Shown here piece by piece: positions 44,941 to 52,659 of a DNA stretch of 64,000 bases; within the stretch, counting starts at the first letter, position 1, and every line of letters begins with the position of its first letter. The notes under the pieces were generated by a model. It ran no database searches, was not told the DNA's origin, and worked only from the letters and a program-made list of their open reading frames with translations. Made by a program: the position numbers and the translations under genes. Location of the stretch: contig CAJTJB010000002.1 in assembly GCA_910576955.1 (NCBI GenBank), forward strand, positions 152,823-216,822, given 5' to 3'. This stretch comes from an uncultured Alphaproteobacteria bacterium (GTDB lineage: Bacteria > Pseudomonadota > Alphaproteobacteria > RF32 > CAG-239).

Positions 44941-46183
44941 AGCCTTTTTTACCAAAGAAATGCTGGTAACAGTGGCGTTCGGTTTTGCGAGCGGGCTGCC
45001 GTTGGCGCTTGTTTTCGGCACGCTCTCGCTTTGGCTTAAAGATTATAATATCGCCTACCGGACAATCGGGGCGTTTTCGCTTTTGCGGCTGCCGTATTCG
45101 TTTAAATGGCTGTGGGCGCCGATTGTGGAAACGGTGCGGCTGCCGGGGCTCGGAAATTTAGGCAAGCGGCGGAGCTGGGCGTTGTTTGCGCAAATCGGTT
45201 TGTTCGGTAGCATTTTCTGGCTTTCTTCTTTAACGCCGGATGACAATATTTTATATATGGCGGCGGCGGCGCTGTTTATCAGCTTTTTTTCGGCAACGCA
45301 GGATATCGTGTTGGATGCGTTTCGGGTTGAGCTGTTTTCGGAAAATACCGAGCAGGAAGTGGACGGGGCAACAATGTATGTGCTGGGTTACAGGCTTGGC
45401 AATGTGCTTTCGAGCGCAGGGGCTATCGGGCTTGCGGCGGTGGTATCGTGGAATACGGTATATTTTATGATTGCGTTGAGCCTTTTATTAGGTGTTGCAG
45501 CGGTGTTGTGGGCAAAAGAGCCCGAAGTTTCCCGCCCGTATCAAAAACAAAACGGACCGATTTGGCAGTATGCGCTGGTTGCGCCGTTTAAGGCGTTTAT
45601 GCAGAAAAAATATTGGGGCACAGCCCTCTTGGTGGTGTTTTTCTATCGGTTAAGTGATGCATATTTTGCGCCGATGGCATATCCGTTTTATGCCGATTTG
45701 GGGTTTTCAAAGGTGGAAATTGCCTATATCTCTAAACTGTATGGCATGGCGGCAACAATTGTCGGCGGGCTTTTGGGCGGGTATATTATCAACCGGACGG
45801 GGCTTTTGCGCGGGCTGTTATTATTTGCCGTGGTGCAGGGGTGTACGACCGCGCTTTATATTCCGCTGTATTATGTCGGGCATAATGTGTGGTATCTGAT
45901 GTTTACAATTTCGTTGGAGAATCTTTCTTCGGGGATGGCGACTACGGCAATTATCGCCTTTATGTCGGTGTTATGCAATCGGGGTTATACAGCAACGCAA
46001 TATGCCCTGTTATCTTCTCTTCCGGGGTTTGCTCGCGATGTGTTTGCGGCAACGTCGGGCAGGGTTTTGGAGTTGACCTCCTGGCCGGCGTTCTTTATCA
46101 TCAGTACGCTTTTGGCTTTGCCGGCGGTGCTGTTGTGTATCTTTTTGTATAAAAAACGTCCGGATTATTTAATAGAGGCTTGA
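44924..46183 (+). CDS. ampG: AmpG-like muropeptide transporter (MFS)
   Basis: A protein of 419 residues with about 12 membrane helices. It begins with the AmpG-like FASGLPLALVFGTLSLWLKD and LLRLPYSFKWLWAP, then SATQDIVLDAFRVEL. AmpG imports anhydromuropeptides for recycling; with murQ and the Bax-like enzyme in this window this suggests cell-wall recycling. It overlaps the preceding glycosyltransferase gene, so translation is coupled. Confidence 0.88.
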   Translation: MTKKLKAFFTKEMLVTVAFGFASGLPLALVFGTLSLWLKDYNIAYRTIGAFSLLRLPYSFKWLWAPIVETVRLPGLGNLGKRRSWALFAQIGLFGSIFWLSSLTPDDNILYMAAAALFISFFSATQDIVLDAFRVELFSENTEQEVDGATMYVLGYRLGNVLSSAGAIGLAAVVSWNTVYFMIALSLLLGVAAVLWAKEPEVSRPYQKQNGPIWQYALVAPFKAFMQKKYWGTALLVVFFYRLSDAYFAPMAYPFYADLGFSKVEIAYISKLYGMAATIVGGLLGGYIINRTGLLRGLLLFAVVQGCTTALYIPLYYVGHNVWYLMFTISLENLSSGMATTAIIAFMSVLCNRGYTATQYALLSSLPGFARDVFAATSGRVLELTSWPAFFIISTLLALPAVLLCIFLYKKRPDYLIEA

Positions 46184-46235
46184 GTTTTTGAAAAAAATGA
46201 TGTATGATTAAAGCACGTTTTTGAAAAGGGGCTTT

Positions 46236-47522
46236 ATGGATACGTCTGAAGAAAAATTGAAACACCAAGCAAAACTGCCGACAGATACTGATTTGGAGAA
46301 TGTATCGTTTACGCCGGTTGCAAATATCGGCGAAATTCCGGTTGAAAAGCCAGTTTCTGCCCGTTTGGAAAAATTGCGCTCCTATTATGCCCAGTTAGGC
46401 AAAGCCCGAGAAGTGATGGAAAAAGAGCTTACGGCGCAGCTTGCCGGTGAAACGGTTGATGGCGAGATTGAGAGCAAATTGTATGAATTCAGTCACTCAT
46501 GGCGGGCAATTGCCGGAGAAATCAGCCGTTATGATGCCGAACACGGGCATAAAAGAAGTGCCGCAAACGGCGAGTATCATGTCGGGCAAAATTTGGTCGG
46601 GACGGATTTTTCGGGGCAGGATTTAGCCAATGCGGATTTTTCGGCAGCCAATTTGCAGGATGCAAACTTTAAAGACGCCCATTTGAGCGGCGTTGACTTT
46701 ACCGGCGCGGATTTGTCCGGGGCAGATTTATCGGGGGCGGATTTAAGCGATTCTATTTTTGCCGGTGCGAAATTAAAGGGAACAAACTTTACCGGTGCGA
46801 ATATGGAAGGCGTTATCCTGCGAGATGCGGATATTGAAGATGCTATCCTGATTGACATCCGGATGGACGAGCTGGCAATTGAGGAATTGCAGGCGTTAGT
46901 GGAATATTTGGCGGTATATTATCCGCATAAGCTCAATTTGCAGCGGATTAACCTTTCGCTATTGGATTTGAAACGCATTGATTTGCGGCAGGTTAATCTG
47001 AAAGGCGTTGATTTTACGGGGATGGATTTTACCGGCGTGAATATTATGGAGCTTGACTTGAGCGAGTGTATTATCACGCCCGAGCAGATTGCGCAGGCAT
47101 TGGGGCGGATTCCCAGCGCGGATGAGCTTAAAAAGATTTTAGCGCCCAAGAAGAAAAAGAAAGCCAAGCATTTTTATATTGATTTTTCCGAATTTTTGAG
47201 CAATGGGCATTTTACAGGGTGGATTGATTTAACGAAAAACAGTATCAGTACAGACCAGCTAGTGAAAGCGTTTTTGAAAGTTAAAGGGGCGTTGTTTAAA
47301 AAGCCCGAGGAAAAAGACGAAGTTATTTTTGAAAAAGCCAAAGAATTTCACGCCGGACGATTGGAAGAAGAGCGCAAAGCTTATAATGAAGAGCAGAAAA
47401 AGAATATTGAAGAGCGCCGGCAAAAAATGCTTGATGAACAAAACGCAGGGCGAGAAGCGGCATCAAAAAGCGAGAAGTATGTGCCGATTAGCGTTAATTT
47501 GAATCGAGACAGCCGAGAATAA
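46236..47522 (+). CDS. Pentapeptide-repeat protein
   Basis: A protein of 428 residues from MDTSEEKLK (AAAAGGGG upstream). A helical N-terminus precedes a run of A(D/N)LxG pentapeptides at about 120-195 (for example DFTGADLSGADLSGADLSD) and a second short block at about 240-275. The C-terminus is a long charged helix. It folds as a right-handed quadrilateral helix; no target can be named, and it lacks features of gyrase-protecting Qnr proteins. Confidence 0.85.
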   Translation: MDTSEEKLKHQAKLPTDTDLENVSFTPVANIGEIPVEKPVSARLEKLRSYYAQLGKAREVMEKELTAQLAGETVDGEIESKLYEFSHSWRAIAGEISRYDAEHGHKRSAANGEYHVGQNLVGTDFSGQDLANADFSAANLQDANFKDAHLSGVDFTGADLSGADLSGADLSDSIFAGAKLKGTNFTGANMEGVILRDADIEDAILIDIRMDELAIEELQALVEYLAVYYPHKLNLQRINLSLLDLKRIDLRQVNLKGVDFTGMDFTGVNIMELDLSECIITPEQIAQALGRIPSADELKKILAPKKKKKAKHFYIDFSEFLSNGHFTGWIDLTKNSISTDQLVKAFLKVKGALFKKPEEKDEVIFEKAKEFHAGRLEEERKAYNEEQKKNIEERRQKMLDEQNAGREAASKSEKYVPISVNLNRDSRE

Positions 47523-47587
47523 TTTTTTCTAAAAAATAAAAATAACACTTGCCAAACTGAAAAAAAGGTTATAGAAAGCGTTTCTAT

Positions 47588-47678
<91 letters not shown>

Positions 47679-47687
47679 ATAAATATA

Positions 47688-47714
47688 AAGCCCTGCCGTA
47701 GTGCGGGGTTTTGT
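47688..47714 (+). terminator. Weak terminator after tRNA-Ser
   Basis: An imperfect hairpin (AGCCCTGC facing GCGGGGTT) with a T-rich end, 10 bases after the tRNA. Confidence 0.45.
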
Positions 47715-47744
47715 TTGTGCAGAGATTTGGTAATGCACAGGACA

Positions 47745-48060
47745 TAAAAAACACCCGCGGCAATAAATGCGGCGGGTGAAAAAAAGTAAGGTTTTACCTT
47801 AACGAGCAGTTTCTCGTGCTGCTGACTTTTTTAGAGCGGGTTGCAGTTCATCTGTTGTTGCTTTCGCTTGCCACTACTTGCAAAACGCTATTGTGCATCA
47901 AACCAAAATTGTTTATAAGTCTGGCGCCTTAAAGGTCAATTACTCCTTGCGGGTTATATAGCACGTTAGCGAGCCGAGATGCTTGAAACCGATTTTTCAG
48001 CTGCGTTTCTCTAATGATCCGGAAGAAAGAGGCAGCTCCTGAAATTATAAATATATGTAA
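47745..48060 (-). ncRNA. Candidate structured RNA, class unknown
   Basis: About 315 bases without a plausible gene. On the minus strand they contain several hairpins and end in two: TAAGGT/ACCTTA followed by seven T, and CACCCGC/GCGGGTG followed by six T. An ACGAG/CTCGT hairpin, with TAA beside it, lies just before. Near 48005-48045 an AGCTGC/GCAGCT stem-loop is seen. Size and position fit a stable RNA such as a two-piece tmRNA, but I find no tRNA-like end or recognisable tag, so I leave it unassigned. It could also be a long 3' tail of the 48099 gene. Confidence 0.4.
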
Positions 48061-48098
48061 CTAATTGTGTGTCGGAACAGCTTATAGCCCTTTAAATA

Positions 48099-48347
48099 TT
48101 AAGAGTCAAGCGATTTTTGTTTGGCTCTTTCGCTTGCTGCCGGATTGTCGGTGTGGTCAAAATCGCTAACGGTCAGCGGAGCTTTGGTGACGACTTCTTC
48201 GGTTTCTTTGGCGGTCAGGCATTCCAAACCGTAATCGTGCGGTATGTTGTTAGGATAATCACAACCGCATTTGTCGTCTTCGGCGCAGTCGCATTTGTTT
48301 CTATAATCGTAATGGCAGGGTTCAATGTGTTCGGGAAATGCTTTCAT
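48099..48347 (-). CDS. Small Cys-rich protein, unknown
   Basis: A protein of 82 residues without a signal peptide. Cysteines and histidines cluster at the start (EPCHYDYRNKCDCAEDDKCGCDY). GAGGAGA precedes the ATG, which supports a real gene. The Cys/His cluster suggests metal binding (inference). No family recognised. Confidence 0.65.
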   Translation of the reverse strand: MKAFPEHIEPCHYDYRNKCDCAEDDKCGCDYPNNIPHDYGLECLTAKETEEVVTKAPLTVSDFDHTDNPAASERAKQKSLDS

Positions 48348-48362
48348 TTTTTTCTCCTCAAA

Positions 48363-48390
48363 TAAAAAAAGCCGGAAATGTCCGGCCTTT
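48363..48390 (-). terminator. Rho-independent terminator of greA
   Basis: GCCGGA pairs with TCCGGC, with a seven-T run on the minus strand. It lies between greA and the small Cys-rich gene. Confidence 0.8.
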
Positions 48391-48416
48391 TATATAATCT
48401 GCTTTTTTAGCGGTTT

Positions 48417-48890
48417 TTAGATATACGAAACTTCTAATACTTCAAAAGTTTTCTTGCCGCCGGGCGCAGTGTAGACAACTTCGTCGCCGACTTCTTTGCC
48501 AATCAGAGCCTTGGCGAGCGGAGAAGATAATGATATCTTGTTTTCGTTAATATCTGCCTCATAATCGCCGACAATCTGGTAGCTGTTTTCAGCATCGGTA
48601 TCAACATCAACCACGGCAACCGTTGCGCCGAAACGGATAACGCTGCCTTTAACATCAGCGGGATTGATGACCTGCGCACGGCTGACAACGGCTTCCAACT
48701 CTTGAATGCGCCCTTCGATAAAACTTTGTTTTTCTTTGGCGGCAGAATATTCGGCGTTTTCAGATAAATCGCCGTGTGAGCGTGCTTCGGCAATTGCCGC
48801 GATAATATTCGGGCGGTCAACGCCTTTAAGGGTTTTGAGTTCCTGCTCCAACCGTAAAAATCCTTTTTGGGTCAGCGGAAATTTTTCCAT
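48417..48890 (-). CDS. greA: Transcript cleavage factor GreA
   Basis: A protein of 157 residues from MEKFPLTQKG (AGGAG upstream). The N-terminal coiled coil has the acidic-tip motif LSENAEYSAAKEKQ; the C-terminal domain has ISLSSPLAKALIGKEVGDEV. It rescues backtracked RNA polymerase. Confidence 0.95.
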   Translation of the reverse strand: MEKFPLTQKGFLRLEQELKTLKGVDRPNIIAAIAEARSHGDLSENAEYSAAKEKQSFIEGRIQELEAVVSRAQVINPADVKGSVIRFGATVAVVDVDTDAENSYQIVGDYEADINENKISLSSPLAKALIGKEVGDEVVYTAPGGKKTFEVLEVSYI

Positions 48891-49236
48891 TGTACATCTC
48901 CTAAAAAACAAGCCATCTGCGTGTTAGGCAGATGTTTGATATTGATTAAAAAGTTTGAAAAAATTTGACTGCGACCAAACGGCACAGCCAGCACTCTTTG
49001 TTTCTTACTGGTTGTCAGTATAATACAGATAAAAAATAAATCAAGCAAAATTTTTTGCGCGGTGTGGGCAAGTGGGCAAAGGCAGGTGGCGAAAATGTTG
49101 TTTTTTCAGATAAATGCGGAGCTTTCGGCTATTTTCTTAACTTTGTGTTATATAACTTTGGGCGGGGGGGAAATCAAGCAAAAAAATCCCCGTTGTACAA
49201 TTGCTGTACAGCGGGGAAATAAACAGGGATGCAACA
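48891..49236. other. Intergenic region, no gene seen
   Basis: About 345 bases between greA and the band-7 gene. Both genes are on the minus strand, so the greA promoter probably lies here. A palindrome near 49185-49220 (CCCCGTTGTACA / TGTACAGCGGGG) can end the band-7 transcript. No other signal is clear. Confidence 0.4.
49184..49217 (-). terminator. Hairpin terminator of the band-7 gene
   Basis: CCCCGTTGTACA pairs with TGTACAGCGGGG around ATTGC (one G-T pair); on the minus strand a T run follows. Confidence 0.65.
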
Positions 49237-50199
49237 TTATTTGCCGAGGATATCATCAAGGTTGATGATAGAGTTGCCGCCGAAAACTTTCGGGAAGTTT
49301 TTGGCAAGCTCTTCCTTGATGAGCTCGGGATGATTTTTGAGAATCTTACCGAGGTTCTTGCGAATCTCGTTCTCTGAATCACCCTTGAGCTTTAGGGCGT
49401 CGGCTTCAGCTTCAGCCTCGATGCGCAGTGCATCGGCTTTAGCTGCCGCGGAGATTTTCAGCTGCTCGGCTTGAGCTTCGATTATCTCCTTTTCTTTGAT
49501 GGTTTTGGCAAGTTTTGAGACGGCTTGCGTATATTCCTCATCAAACTTAACATCGATGATAGCCACCGATATGTTTGCGAAGAAATTTATTCCATCAGAG
49601 TGATCCGGTAGCTTTCCGGTTAGCGCTTTGCACTGTTTTTCGACTTCGTTCAAGTAGGCATTTTTTACCTCTGAAGACAAATCGGCGATTTTACCGTTGA
49701 TGTCTTCATAAGTTTTAGATGCTACTATTGAGGTCATTACAGCGTCAAGCCATGGGCAGAGCGCCTTGTTGACGAACTCATTTTCCCCGATGGCGGCGTG
49801 CAAAAGATGCACATACCGTTTGTCCACCTGATAGGTTAATGCGTACGTCAATGTGATGTCGCGGAGGTTGGCGGTTTTCATCGTGTTGGTGTCCTCGTGC
49901 TTTTGCAAGCGGACATCAACCTCCGTTACAGAGGTAATGAAAGGCCACACAATCCGTAAGCCGGCATCAAGCGGGCTGTTTAGCAGCTTGCCCAGAACAA
50001 TCTGGTAACCTGCATTTCCCGGCATCACAATGCAGAGAGCATTGACTCCACAAACCAGAGCGCCAACTACAAAGAATGCTCCGATACCCCACCAAAGGTG
50101 GAAGAAGCAGAGCACGATGGCGGCAGCCAAGAGACCGCAACCAATTTTGTTTACCAGCGATTTGGCAGAAACAAGACCTGATATAAAATCTGTTGTCAT
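49237..50199 (-). CDS. SPFH/band-7 membrane protein
   Basis: A protein of 320 residues from MTTDFISGLVSAKSL. Two hydrophobic segments (about 22-40 and 45-65) form a membrane hairpin. A prohibitin-like SPFH domain follows (about 70-240), then an Ala/Glu-rich coiled coil (AAAKADALRIEAEAEADALK). The start codon is preceded by AAAAAATAAAAC, without a Shine-Dalgarno sequence. It is a second SPFH protein beside the one at 25164, in another place. Confidence 0.85.
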   Translation of the reverse strand: MTTDFISGLVSAKSLVNKIGCGLLAAAIVLCFFHLWWGIGAFFVVGALVCGVNALCIVMPGNAGYQIVLGKLLNSPLDAGLRIVWPFITSVTEVDVRLQKHEDTNTMKTANLRDITLTYALTYQVDKRYVHLLHAAIGENEFVNKALCPWLDAVMTSIVASKTYEDINGKIADLSSEVKNAYLNEVEKQCKALTGKLPDHSDGINFFANISVAIIDVKFDEEYTQAVSKLAKTIKEKEIIEAQAEQLKISAAAKADALRIEAEAEADALKLKGDSENEIRKNLGKILKNHPELIKEELAKNFPKVFGGNSIINLDDILGK

Positions 50200-50462
50200 A
50201 GTTTTATTTTTTAAAAAACAAAGCACTTATTTTTCTTCTGAATTTATTTTAACGTATGTTGATTTGGCCGTATCTCTGCGTAAGAGCGTCAGTGTCAGTC
50301 TAACCACCTACTTGACCTTATCTTCATATCGTGAAAATTACTTAAACCACAGACAAACCCTTGCGAACCTGTCCGTAACCCTTTTATTTTCTAAATCCAT
50401 CCGAAAAACAGTTTTCCCTGTTTGTTGTTAATAATCGAGATATCTATAATATTTAGGCTTTT

Positions 50463-50491
50463 AATATACCACATTTTTTGAGGCTAGTCAA
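50463..50491 (-). promoter_or_regulatory. Sigma-70 promoter of the band-7 gene
   Basis: TTGACT, 17 bases, TATATT on the minus strand; near consensus. Confidence 0.6.
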
Positions 50492-50517
50492 TAGGTTTTG
50501 TATGGGGGAAAGATGGA

Positions 50518-50550
50518 TTGTCGCCCCCTCGATGGGGGGAGGGACGCTTA
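50518..50550. repeat. GC-rich intergenic palindrome
   Basis: GCCCCCTC, loop GAT, GGGGGGAGGG. It is similar in style to those at 4680 and 8775. Confidence 0.45.
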
Positions 50551-50673
50551 TTTGGGGAGATTTTCTTTTTTGCAGATAATGTTGATTTGTGCTTTGCTGC
50601 TAATGATATTTTTGTAGCCGAAAATGGGCGATTTTTTAAACTTGCTTTTTAAAAATGAAGCTGATACAAAAAA

Positions 50674-50710
50674 TTAAGAGGCGGTGAAATGTGGGAGAAC
50701 CGCCTCTTAA
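50674..50710 (-). terminator. Terminator of ctrA
   Basis: TTAAGAGGCGGT and ACCGCCTCTTAA form a perfect 12-base stem; on the minus strand it is followed by a TTTTTT run. Confidence 0.85.
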
Positions 50711-50724
50711 TCCGTTTATTGAAA

Positions 50725-51411
50725 CTATTTCTTTTCGTCAGGGTCTTTTAAGATATAACCTCTGCCCCAAACAGTTTCAATATAGTTTTTGCCACCCGAG
50801 GCTTTTTCAAGCTTTTTGCGGAGTTTGCAGATAAACACGTCAATAATTTTTAATTCCGGTTCATCAATGCCGCCGTAAAGGTGGTTCAAAAATTGCTCTT
50901 TATTCAAGGTTGAGCCTTTGCGCAGTGAGAGCAATTCCATAATGCCATATTCCTTGCCGGTGAGGTGCAGATCTTTGCCCGCAACGCTTACGGTTTGTGT
51001 ATCCAGATTAACCTCAACCAGTCCGGTTTGAATGATGGAATTGGAATGCCCTTTGGAGCGGCGGACAATCGCCTGAATGCGCGCCAAAAGTTCGCTCTTG
51101 TCAAACGGTTTGGTCAGGTAGTCATCAGCGCCATAGCCCAAACCTTTAACTTTTTTATCCGGCTCGTATAAGCCTGATAAAATCAATACCGGCGTTGTTA
51201 CTTTGGCGGTTCTTAAACTTTTTAAAACCTCGTAACCGTTCATCCCCGGCAAATTCAAATCCAAGATGATGATGTCATAATCATAGAGCTTGCCACAGTC
51301 GAGCCCGTCTTCACCGTCGTCGGTGGTGTCTACAACCATTCCTTCTTTTTTTAAGATTGTTTCGACGCTTTGGGAAACCGCGTAATCATCTTCAATCAGT
51401 AAAACTCTCAT
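50725..51411 (-). CDS. ctrA: Cell-cycle response regulator CtrA
   Basis: A protein of 228 residues. The receiver starts MRVLLIEDDYAVSQSVE; the phospho-acceptor Asp is in IIILDLNLPGMNGYEVL and the conserved Lys in DDYLTKPFDK. The winged-helix domain is nearly the CtrA signature: GKEYGIMELLSLRKGSTL, KEQFLNHLYGG, DEPELKIIDVFICKLRKKL, ASGGKNYIETVWGRGY. CtrA controls division, DNA replication and surface genes in Alphaproteobacteria. AGAGGA lies before the ATG. No partner kinase is adjacent. Confidence 0.95.
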   Translation of the reverse strand: MRVLLIEDDYAVSQSVETILKKEGMVVDTTDDGEDGLDCGKLYDYDIIILDLNLPGMNGYEVLKSLRTAKVTTPVLILSGLYEPDKKVKGLGYGADDYLTKPFDKSELLARIQAIVRRSKGHSNSIIQTGLVEVNLDTQTVSVAGKDLHLTGKEYGIMELLSLRKGSTLNKEQFLNHLYGGIDEPELKIIDVFICKLRKKLEKASGGKNYIETVWGRGYILKDPDEKK

Positions 51412-51488
51412 TTTTCCTCTCCGTTTTGTTTATTGTTATTTGTATAATAATACATAAATTTTATTTGTGAATCCTTGATATGGGGGTT

Positions 51489-51504
51489 GTTAATAATTAT
51501 TAAC
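51489..51504. promoter_or_regulatory. 16-base palindrome between ctrA and sodB
   Basis: GTTAATAATTATTAAC is a perfect palindrome with two TTAA half-sites 6 bases apart. This is near the CtrA box (TTAA-N7-TTAA). It may be an autoregulatory or shared operator. Confidence 0.45.
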
Positions 51505-51578
51505 AAAGCGATTTTACCTTTTTAAAATAAGTACTTAAGAGCTGTTATAAAGCTGTAATTTTTTATTAGGAGAAAAAA

Positions 51579-52142
51579 ATGTTTAAATTGATGGAGCTGC
51601 CTTTTAAAGAAGACGCGTTAGAACCGTACATTTCTGCCGAAACAATCAGCTATCATTACGGGAAACACCATAAAGGCTATGTGGACAAGACAAACGAACT
51701 GATTGCCGGTACGGAATTTCAGGATTTGACCCTTGAGGAGGTGATTGAACAGACACATAACTACCCCGACCGGCAGGCTTTGTATAATAATGCCGGACAG
51801 GTGTATAACCATAATGTCTATTGGCAGTCCATAGGAATCGGCGAGCGGTTGAATGACGATATGAAAAAGAAAATCGAGAGCGATTTGGGCGGTACGGATG
51901 CCTTAAAAAAAGAATTGGCCGACAAGGCAATGGCGGTTTTCGGCAGCGGCTGGGTGTGGCTGGCGGAGGGAAAAGGCGGTAAGCTTGAAGTGTTAACCAC
52001 CAAAAACGGCGATACGCCGCTGGTGCTTGGCTATAAGCCGATTTTTAATATGGATGTGTGGGAGCATGCGTATTATCTGGACTATCAAAACCGCCGGAAA
52101 GACTATGCGGAAGTGTTTGCAGCACAGCTTTTAAAACTATAA
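51579..52142 (+). CDS. sodB: Superoxide dismutase (Fe/Mn type)
   Basis: A protein of 187 residues. Metal ligands: the first His in ISYHYGKHHKGYVDK, the second in YNHNVYW, and the Asp/His pair in MDVWEHAYYLDYQNRR. It converts superoxide to peroxide and oxygen. AGGAG precedes the ATG. Confidence 0.93.
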   Translation: MFKLMELPFKEDALEPYISAETISYHYGKHHKGYVDKTNELIAGTEFQDLTLEEVIEQTHNYPDRQALYNNAGQVYNHNVYWQSIGIGERLNDDMKKKIESDLGGTDALKKELADKAMAVFGSGWVWLAEGKGGKLEVLTTKNGDTPLVLGYKPIFNMDVWEHAYYLDYQNRRKDYAEVFAAQLLKL

Positions 52143-52209
52143 TTTATGCTTGCAAAACAGAATTATATGCTTTATAAGTCGGGATAATGTATTTATCCGG
52201 AGTTTTGAG

Positions 52210-52428
52210 ATGAAAAAAATTGCTGTCATTTTGGTTTTAGGCTTGCTATGCGGCTGTGCGAGCGAGGAAACGTATCCCTACGGGCTGACAAAAGAGGAAT
52301 GGGCTTCCCTTTCCATACGCGACCAGACCAGATTGCGGCGCGATTTTTATTTCTATGAAAAAGGATCAACGGCATACGTTAACCCTCATCTTGAAGTTGA
52401 GGGCAGGGATGCGCCTATGCAATATTAA
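52210..52428 (+). CDS. Small lipoprotein, 72 residues
   Basis: MKKIAVILVLGLLCGC gives a lipobox with lipidated Cys16. The rest is a polar, Tyr- and Arg-rich tail (LTKEEWASLSIRDQTRLRRD). GGAG lies 8 bases before the start. A terminator follows. No family recognised. Confidence 0.7.
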   Translation: MKKIAVILVLGLLCGCASEETYPYGLTKEEWASLSIRDQTRLRRDFYFYEKGSTAYVNPHLEVEGRDAPMQY

Positions 52429-52461
52429 ATTGCCGCGTTTGTTCGGGTTTGTTAGAGAAAG

Positions 52462-52494
52462 CAGCCTTTGCTATTAAAGCAGGGCTGTTTTTTT
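52462..52494 (+). terminator. Rho-independent terminator
   Basis: CAGCC...TTGCT faces AGCAG...GGCTG, followed by seven T; after the small lipoprotein. Confidence 0.65.
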
Positions 52495-52502
52495 ATGGTA
52501 AC

Positions 52503-52618
52503 TGCTATAAAAAAACGTTCCTTAAATATCAGCAGTTAATAAAAAAATAACTTTTTGATTGTAAATGTTGAAATAATAACGAAAACTGCTCAAAAAAAAG
52601 GAACCTTTTTTTATAGCA
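52503..52618. repeat. Inverted-repeat element B
   Basis: TGCTATAAAAAAACGTTCC (52503-52521) and GGAACCTTTTTTTATAGCA (52600-52618) pair over 18 of 19 bases, 78 bases apart. The right arm with flanks closely matches the left arm of element A at 22361-22391. It lies 40 bases before an autotransporter start. Confidence 0.65.
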
Positions 52619-52659
52619 AATTGTCATCACTGATATTATGCGGACGGGAAAGGATGGAT

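Larger units (their letters stand above)
50200..50673 (-). other. Long leader and promoter region of the band-7 gene
   Basis: About 470 bases without a supported gene. The best promoter is on the minus strand at 50463-50491, giving a leader of about 255 bases. The part at 50518-50550 is a GC-rich palindrome. A small hairpin (AAACAG/CTGTTT) lies within the leader near 50408-50425. The plus-strand frame at 50030-50431 lacks any supporting signal. Confidence 0.45.

Noticed and set aside
47745..48060. Permuted two-piece tmRNA
   Set aside because: No acceptor stem with CCA, T loop or typical alanine-rich tag could be found by eye, so the class was left open.
50030..50431. Plus-strand 133-residue frame
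   Set aside because: It overlaps the band-7 gene start and leader, has no Shine-Dalgarno sequence and no recognisable protein features.
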